Positions 57,513 to 64,000 of a stretch of 64,000 nt of DNA are shown in pieces. The stretch covers positions 25,747,001-25,811,000 of the forward strand of contig NC_088913.1 of assembly GCF_963576675.1 (NCBI RefSeq), written 5' to 3'. A model generated the notes under the pieces. It saw only the letters and a list, made by a program, of their open reading frames with translations, was not told where the DNA came from and ran no database searches. The DNA comes from Euphorbia lathyris. Lineage: Eukaryota; Streptophyta; Magnoliopsida; Malpighiales; Euphorbiaceae. The stretch's first letter is position 1. Each line of letters starts with the position of its first letter. A program made the translations under genes and the position numbers.

Positions 57513-59634
57513 AATTTTTTTTAATTTATTTTATGAATTATATAATAATATTCTAAAACGAGAGTAATATATATTCTATATTTAATTTACTTTTTTTACA
57601 ATTAAATGATTAATTAATTATATTCTAGGTAAATTCATATAACTAACGAAATATTTTATACAAATTGTGTAGATTAGCGGGACACTTTAAAAATTTAATA
57701 GCAAAGTTTGTCCACAACCAATTAAAAATTGTATAAACCCATAAAACTAGACCATTATCACGTTTTTATTGATAAAACTAATTGGACCTATATCATACTA
57801 GATTTTCTCTAACAGAGCACAGTGACAAAATTATCCACGTGGAGAAAATTAGTACCTGAACTATCAAAATCGTGGAAAAGTTGCCGGTAGTACCCGACAA
57901 GACAAAACTACCCTTCTACCTAGTACCTACCTACCACTGCAATGACACCCCGTTCACCTTTACCAAACACCACCAGAGAATATCAAACTAAGCTGAAAAA
58001 GAAGGTACAGTGACAAAAATACCCTCATAGAATTCAAATATTAACAATTCCACACGGATGATTCTAGCTTCAAAATTAACAATTCCATATGGACATATCA
58101 GCATAATTTCAATTTTTCTTTCTACAGTTTAAAATATTATCCGGCTCCTATATAAACTTTTGTTATTTCGCTCTTAACATATTATTTGCTTATATTTATT
58201 TTCTAATATATCTCAATTAGTGAAATTTTATTCTATTCGGATAGAGATTCACTCAACCCGTTATCTCATTAACATATACTTGACATGTGATGTGTCTTAA
58301 GATTTTTTGTCAAATTTATGAGGGAATAATTAATTAAATTTTCAAAAAAAAAAAAAAAAAACTCAACTAAAATCTAGCAAATTTAATTGTGAAAATATTT
58401 GTAATGTGTGTTAAAGCTTTTTTTCAAAAATTTCACCAGTTCAAATAGATCAGTTATTTGATACTCTATGGAATATTTGTAGAAAACATCTTTTACATAT
58501 GGATCAATATGATCATTCGGAAAACATCTTCTGAAGATGCTACTGGTACCCTCCGTCCACATGGATCAATATCCGTTGTTCGTCTGACATCAGTACGATG
58601 GAAGAATGTGAACCCTTGGATTACTGGAGGTGGTTATACAAATGACGACTGCTACATGGCAGAGTGGAATGCCTGATGTCATAACGGTTCGAATGCTGAC
58701 AAATATTGATTGATGACACATGTCACGCCTAATATATGGCAGAATGCATCCATAATCGGCTTAAATATTTTTGGAGTCGTGTGCTAAATAAAAAAATAGA
58801 ACCACATTCATTAAAAAAAACCAATACTTTCATATAACAATAATGTTTCTACAATATGAAATACCAAAATATGTTAACTTCATTTTTGAAATAAAAATAT
58901 AATAAAAAATAATCTAATTAGATATTATACGATGACAATAATAAATTGAGCGCTTAAAATTCTTAGACTGTTAACTCCAGATATTTCCTAACTAAGTTCA
59001 CATTCACTTAATTTTTGACATAATAAAATAATTTAGTTAGATATTGTATAATAAAAAAATTTGGCACCCATTAAGTTTAGAGAGTTGTTTGTACTCGCTT
59101 CTCTTATGTCTCTGGGTGCACCACCTAACGTCATAGTAGTCTGAAGACTTCAGAACTAGTAATGATACGTGTTCAGTGAGTCATTAGGGTACATTTTCAA
59201 GACTACATCAGTCACCCCTAGAAGCTACTATATATTGATAAAAAAGATCATCTCTCAAATGGTATGTAAATATCACAGTTACCAATATTTCTATTGTCTT
59301 CAATCGTCCTACAACATTCGCTAACTTAAATATCGAAATAGGTTTGTCAGACGCTGACCTCTCTATGATTAGTTGTTACTTTCTTTCAAGCCATTGAAAA
59401 ATGTGCTAAAAGACGGTGCATATTAATAACATCAATTGGTGCGTAGAGTTTGGCCAAATGTGACCAAACAATAAATCATGGTGCAAATAACAAAATTTTA
59501 AATAGGTTAAATATCAACTAATATTTGAAGTCTACTTTAAAATACATTTAATCATGTGCTTAATTTATAATATTAAAAATAAAGTAAGCCCAGTTTAGGG
59601 CCTATGAATTTTTTAGGGCAACGGTTTTTAATGT
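57513..59634. other. AT-rich DNA without a recognised gene
   Basis: A short open stretch at 58,530-58,676 on + (R-L-T-S-V-R-W-K-N-V-N-P-W-I-T-G-G-G-Y) looks protein-like but has no clear context, start or splice sites. The remainder is non-coding. Confidence 0.4.
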
Positions 59635-60026
59635 ATTAATAAAAGGGTAAATTACACCTATGGCTACTGAACTTTACCCATTTAACATTATGGCCACTGA
59701 ACTTCAATTCTTAATAGTATGACTACTGGTCTTTACACTTTTTAACACTGGTGGCAATTCAAAGCCTCAAAACGACCGTTGACGGCCTAAAAATAAAAAA
59801 TCCAAAACGTTAATGATATTCTAAGGAACTTTAATTTTTGAAAATTTTCGTTTTGAAGTCATTTAGATGTTGTTTTGTTAGGAGAGAGAAAGTGAATTTT
59901 TAGAGAGAAAAAACTCCAAAAAATGTGCTTTTTGAAAATAAAAAAATGTGGTTTCATGTTAAATGTCGTTCTAAACAACTTTAATTCTTGAATATTTTCA
60001 TTTTGAGGTTGTTAAAGGTCATGAAC

Positions 60027-61440
60027 TGTCGGAGATTAATATAAGATATATGATTGGGCCTTAACTATCAATTCGAGCTTTTAGTTCAATCGGTTCCTTG
60101 ACATGGTATCAGAGCCACCAGTGGCGGAGCCAGAGCTCAAGGTCCGGAGGGGCTCAATTGCATGAAGATTTTTTTTAATAACGACTTAAGGCTTCGATTC
60201 ATAGTAGTCAAATCGAAATTTTCAAATTTTTGATAATATAAGGGTAAATTTGATCATAATTGGAAAAATTAAGGTACAAAACAACTGAGATTCAATATGA
60301 AGTAAGGATAAGGTGCAAAAATACTCTAATGTTTACACTTAAGAATAATTTTACCTCTAACGTATAAAATGATGCAATTTTATCCTTAATATTGGCAGTC
60401 AAAAGCAATTTTATCCCTAACGTTGACAAGTTTGGTCAATTGGAGAAATTATTCATCAAATTGGTTTCTCGGTCATGTATTTTGTAACTAAAAAATATAA
60501 TTAAAAATAATAAAGGAGAATGAGGTTAATAATGATATTTAATATTGATATTTTTAAAGGAGAATGAAGTTTAAGGGAAAAAAATAAAATGAGATAAAAA
60601 GTGAAGGGAGGGAGATTTGAAGACAGGACCACTTGGATGTAGAGATATCTTTAATTATCACTACAACCAACTATGCAAACTTAGTTTTATGTTATATAAT
60701 TACATTCTACATTATAAATATTAATTTTAAATATTTTGGGGGGCTTCTCGGGACTGAACCACTATTCGTCAAGGGTGTTCCGGAGGGTCGGAGGGTCGGG
60801 AGATCCTCCCTTACCCCCCCTGAATGGAAGATTTTATTCAAGAATTTCACTTCACAACCATATAACTTTGGTAGAAATCAAGTGGTGATCAACCACTTTG
60901 GAGGATGGAGAAGTTAACAGCACTCCTTATACCCAACATATGTTTGCCCCAAAATCCGAACCCCCAATCCTTCGACAGGTAAAGGTTGCTCGGGTCACCT
61001 TGCTACCACCACTATACCGCTAGTCTCTCAACCATATGAAGGATGAAGCCTTATTAACACATGGCAGGATGAACACATGGCGGGATGGGCATGTGTTCTG
61101 CACGCTGTAAGCCCAATGGCCAATGGACATTTGCGTGTGGGGTGTGTCGAAGATTAATATAAGATATATGATTAGGCCTTAACTATCAGCTCGAGCTTTT
61201 AGTTCAATCGGTTCCTTGACATGGTATCAGAGCCACTAGGACCAAACGGTCCAGGGTTTGAGTCCCGACAATCTCATTAATTTGTTGAATTAATAAAGCA
61301 CATTGCGGGATGGGTCTGTGTTGTGCACGTTGTAAGCCCAATGGGCATTTGCGTGTGGGGATGTGTCGGAGATTAATATATAATATATGATTGGGCCTTA
61401 ACTATTAGTTTGAGCTTTTAGTTCAATCGGTTTCTTGACA
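60027..61440 (+). mobile_element. TRIM with three 77 bp LTRs
   Basis: LTRs TGTCGRAGATTAATAT...TTGACA lie at 60027-60103, 61145-61221 and 61364-61440. The first two are followed by the TGGTATCAGAGCC primer-binding site. The second internal region is only 142 bp and ends in a purine tract (GTGTGGGGA), so the basic TRIM is about 296 bp. The first internal region holds an insertion of about 900 bp. No protein is encoded. Confidence 0.8.
60118..61020. mobile_element. Insertion inside the TRIM (CAGTGGCGGAGCC-type start)
   Basis: Starts CAGTGGCGGAGCCAGAG, a common plant DNA-transposon terminus. The matching right end was not found. The interior includes GATAAGGTGCAAAAATACTC (related to 44,197) and a GC-rich palindromic stretch near 60,740-60,830. 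Confidence 0.4.
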
Positions 61441-61754
61441 ATAACGGTCACTTTGAAAATTGAGTGGCCACCTTTATTAAAAGGTGTAAAGTTTGTGGAC
61501 TATACCGTTAAGAATGGAAATTCAAAATGTGAAAATAAGTAAAGCTGAGTAGACATGAGTGTAATTTACCCATTAATGGAAAATAAGAAACCATGGAGTG
61601 AAGGGCAAATTTGTCCATAAATCAAAAGTCAAAACAAATAATCTAATTCGCTGTTATATTATTATTATTATTAGATGAAATGAAAATGACCGGATTGAAC
61701 GGGTGCTTTTATCGCTCACCTCTACCGATATTGTCACGCCAATATTTCCAATGC

Positions 61755-61770
61755 TTATATATGTATAAGT
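61755..61770 (+). promoter_or_regulatory. Probable TATA region of copy G
   Basis: CTTATATATGTATAAG lies about 65-75 bp before the ATG of copy G, the same spacing as in other copies. Confidence 0.4.
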
Positions 61771-61830
61771 TGAGTCTCGTTTCTTCAGCCTCCAAACTCT
61801 TCTTCTTTTTTCTTATTTTTGAGACAAAAA

Positions 61831-62334
61831 ATGGCCACCAAGTTATGTATTCTATTATTGCTTTTAATTTATTCCAGTAGCATAATCCGGTCAACAGAGT
61901 CCAGAATTATTCTCTACAAATTGGAAGTGAATCCTGTTCGTTACGACCAAGATTCGACTGCTTTGAGGTTTCGAGCTATTAAATTAGGTAGTTCCTTTTT
62001 CCATGGTTCTTAAATTTCAATTTTTTTTCTTCTATATCTGAAGAATTTTAATTTTAGAACTGCAGATATTGAAAACGGAGTTTTTAAGGCGCCACCTCCC
62101 TTTTCTCTTTCGAGAGTAAAAAACTCCCCAGTTAAAGCTATTGTTGTGATACTAATACCGCTGTTGATAGCAAGTGGTGCAACTACTTTAATCCGAATGT
62201 TTTTGACTAGTAGGCTACATGTTGGCCCACTAAGGCCCATTAATGAGCCCAGACCCATTAGAGAAGATGGTCAGCATATCGAGTTGAACATTTGTAAATG
62301 CAATAGTTTTTCACTTTTCACATCGCCACTTTAA
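61831..62334 (+). CDS. Family copy G, two exons, intact
   Basis: The only fully open member. Exon 1 61831-61987, intron 61988-62065 (78 nt, GTAGTT...CTGCAG), exon 2 62066-62334; 141 amino acids. Signal peptide MATKLCILLLLLIYSSSI (1-20), then S-R-I-I-L-Y and a unique linker with Y-D-Q-D-S-T, the conserved F-R-A-I-K-L, D-I-E-N-G, A-P-P-P-F-S-L-S, helix at about 73-97 (I-V-V-I-L-I-P-L-L-I-A-S-G-A-T-T-L-I-R-M-F), G-P-L-R-P-I-N-E, and a tail with a C-K-C pair ending N-S-F-S-L-F-T-S-P-L. The ATG follows GAGACAAAAA, as in B-E. Inferred topology: cleaved signal peptide, about 50 residues outside, one helix, about 45-residue cytosolic tail. It is the most diverged copy and stands alone, about 24 kb from F. 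Function unknown; it could also be a precursor of a secreted peptide. Confidence 0.65.
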
Positions 62335-62398
62335 TTTTTTTGGAACAATTGATGTAGGAATTTTCTATTGTCAAATATTATTATGTATTTAGTTACTG

Positions 62399-62580
62399 CA
62401 GTGATTTTCATCTGGTCAGCCACTGATCAAGTGAATTTGATTAGTCACTGTTAGATCTAGGCTTATTAAAATCATATGGTAGAGATTAAAACAATCGTAT
62501 GGCTTAGATTTACACCTCCTAGATCTAACGGTGACTGATCAAATTCACTTGGTCAGTGGCTGACCAGGTGAAAACTACTG
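62399..62580. mobile_element. Palindromic MITE, 182 bp
   Basis: Arms of about 65 bp match in inverse: CAGTGATTTTCATCTGGTCA against CAGTAGTTTTCACCTGGTCA, through AGTGAATTTGAT to GTTAGATCTAGG. The loop is only about 50 bp. Inserted just after copy G. No clear target duplication. Confidence 0.75.
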
Positions 62581-63060
62581 GAGACGAGTCTTGTTGTGGT
62601 ACTCTTTGGTGATTTTAGTATGATGGGTGAAATCAGTGACGATTACAAGATTGATTGGTTGGGGGGCCGATTTTACAAGTGTGTGTAAAAGAATATTTTT
62701 TTTTTGCTAGATCGAACTTGCTTAAATGTTTTTCGTATATATGTGTTATATTCTAAGTGGTCAAAAACCGATTTTTAAGTATCAATAAAAAATTCTTAAA
62801 AAAAAAGTACCAATCTAAAACTTCTTAAAATTAAAGTAGATTGCGTTTAAGATTTTTAATATGTAAAAAAAATGTGTTTAATATTTCTTTTTTATTTAAT
62901 GAGAATCTAACAAACTAAAAAAAATTAGAAATTTAGATTTAAACCGAACCTAACAGGAAAGGTCTAACTTTTGGCTCTTCCTAGACTAATTTGGATTGAG
63001 GCAACCTTAGTTGGGATGCCTCTATCCTAGGGGTGCTAATTCAGCACCCCATTATTATTA
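62581..63060. other. AT-rich DNA
   Basis: No gene is recognised. Confidence 0.5.
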
Positions 63061-63069
63061 TTATTATTA

Positions 63070-63606
63070 GGGCAAAGTACGAAAAAAAATGCTCGTGGTT
63101 TGCCTTGTTTGCGAATAAAAGTCTGTGGTTTAAAAGTTTGCAAATAAAGGTATGTGATATGTTTTCTTTTACAAAACAAAGTATTTAAAATTACATTTTT
63201 AAGTAATCGATGATAATAAGAGCATTTTTTTAAAATTTTTTTCAGTTACATTTATATATATTGACAAAATACAGATACCAATATCAAATTGCAACTGTAA
63301 AATGAACTTAAATATCAATTTAGTTAATAAACTGTCAGTTTAGTAAAAAACGTAAAATTCCAACATATTATTGATTTTTTCGATTTAGAAAGTTGTTTTT
63401 TTTCGGGAGTTGTGTTATGCTGATATGTAAGAATAATTTTTTTCAAGATAAAAATATTTTTGATTGTAATCAGAACTTAACTGTGTAATTGTAATACTTT
63501 GTTTTGTAAACAAAATATATCACATACATTTATTTGTAAACTTTTAAACTATATGCCTCTGTTTGCAAAATGGGCAAACCACAAGCATTTTTTTCATACT
63601 TTTCCC
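63070..63606. mobile_element. MULE MITE with about 115 bp TIRs
   Basis: Starts GGGCAAAGTACGAAAAAAAA and ends with the inverse of GGGAAAAGTATGAAAAAAAT. Arms align through AAAAGTTTRCAAATAAA and ACAAAACAAAGTATT. Flanked by TTATTATTA on both sides (63061-63069 and 63607-63615), a 9 bp duplication, although within a TTA microsatellite. Confidence 0.75.
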
Positions 63607-64000
63607 TTATTATTATTATTATTATTATTATTTTTGTGGTGACTGGGGGCGAGTACCACCCATGTCAGGATGGTTTCGATTGCCGGAGGGGCCTGGCCCC
63701 TAGGCCTCCTATCTCTGATGAAATTTCTATTAGCTCCCCATGGTTCCTGCACTAAAATCCAGCCAATAGTTTCCTTTATTTTCCAAGCCTGACAATAATT
63801 TTGTTTTTTTTCTTCTAGTTTATTCTATTATTTTTATTTCCCTTATTCACATGTTCTTCTTCTGTAGTTCCGTTTCTCAATTTTTTTAATTTTCAATCTG
63901 TCATTTCTTTTTGAGCTAGCTACACCATTGGATTCGGTAGAAAATAAAGACAATAGAGAATTCAAGCAACTTCTAGATGAGTTGTAGATGGTTCCAATGC
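63607..64000. other. Microsatellite and right edge
   Basis: (TTA)n followed by a GC-rich palindromic stretch (GGGGCCTGGCCCC near 63,690) like those in plant CAGGGGCGGA-type elements. No gene is recognised to the window end. Confidence 0.4.

Larger units (their letters stand above)
59644..61571. mobile_element. MULE-type element with long TIRs, hosting a TRIM
   Basis: Outer ends AGGGTAAATTACACC and the inverse of GGGTAAATTACACTCATG; arms are similar for over 120 bp (GCYACTGAACTTTA..., TTCTTAA(T/C)(A/G)GTAT). Nine-base flanks ATTAATAAA and ATTAATGGA agree at 7 of 9. A TRIM retroelement occupies 60,027-61,440. Confidence 0.6.

Noticed and set aside
58458..58676. 72-codon ORF with a protein-like C-terminal half
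   Set aside because: No recognisable motif, no supporting splice sites or promoter, and no neighbour context; too weak to call a gene.
60633..60917. 94-codon ORF in the TRIM insertion
   Set aside because: No family motif; it crosses a GC-rich palindrome typical of DNA-transposon ends and is probably chance.

Overview
This window is nuclear DNA from a flowering plant, most likely a eudicot. It is AT-rich with intron-containing genes. It carries plant-type Ty1/copia and Ty3/gypsy (Tat-lineage) LTR retrotransposons, an L1 LINE with a plant RNase H domain, tRNA-derived SINEs (one Au-like), a TRIM, and CACTA, MULE, hAT and PIF/Harbinger elements. Nothing bacterial or organellar is seen, and no broadly conserved housekeeping gene could be recognised.

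The main non-transposon content is a recurring small two-exon gene family that I do not recognise. It occurs seven times, always on the + strand: A (~1.78 kb), B (23.2 kb), C (24.7 kb), D (27.1 kb), E (30.6 kb), F (37.8 kb) and G (61.8 kb). The shared plan is a TATATAAA-type box, then exon 1 with a hydrophobic signal peptide and a conserved FRAIKL end. A 78-115 bp phase-1 intron follows, then exon 2 with E-I-E-N-G, a P-P-F-S-L segment, a second hydrophobic helix ending in L-I-R-M-F, a G-P-x-R-P-I motif, an acidic/Gly-rich stretch and a C-terminal F-S-L-F motif. Copy G is open throughout (141 codons). D, E and F reach past the membrane helix before an early stop. A has lost the signal peptide, and B and C carry shared frameshifts. 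B-E lie in a local array of unequal units (about 22.87-32.44 kb) that also contains a second repeated block (T1-T4).

Layout: 0-1.2 kb, PIF and hAT MITEs. 1.7-2.24 kb, copy A. 2.4-6.2 kb, a MULE with an LTR element inserted in it. 6.4-11.5 kb, a MITE, a truncated copia element, two LTR-like pieces and a short retroposon. 12.2-21.7 kb, a gypsy/Tat element inserted into a segment whose uninterrupted paralogue lies at 23.7-24.3 kb. 22.6-32.4 kb, the gene-family array. 32.4-37.1 kb, an hAT remnant, AT-rich DNA, a solo LTR, the 3' end of a second copia element and two MITEs. 37.6-38.3 kb, copy F with heat-shock-element-like sites. 38.8-39.6 kb, the end of a CACTA element with a nested MULE MITE. 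40.6-42.9 kb, a possible first exon and a minisatellite invaded by a MULE. 42.9-55.0 kb, a 12.1 kb CACTA element carrying a MITE, two SINEs, a possible captured gene fragment and a 6.5 kb LINE. 55.2-57.5 kb, an E2-like fragment and a decayed MULE transposase. 59.6-61.6 kb, a MULE with a three-LTR TRIM inside. 61.8-62.3 kb, copy G. 62.4-63.6 kb, a palindromic MITE and a MULE MITE.

The genes do not form a pathway. The window is best read as a small dispersed and tandem membrane/secreted-protein family being duplicated and broken up amid nested transposons.
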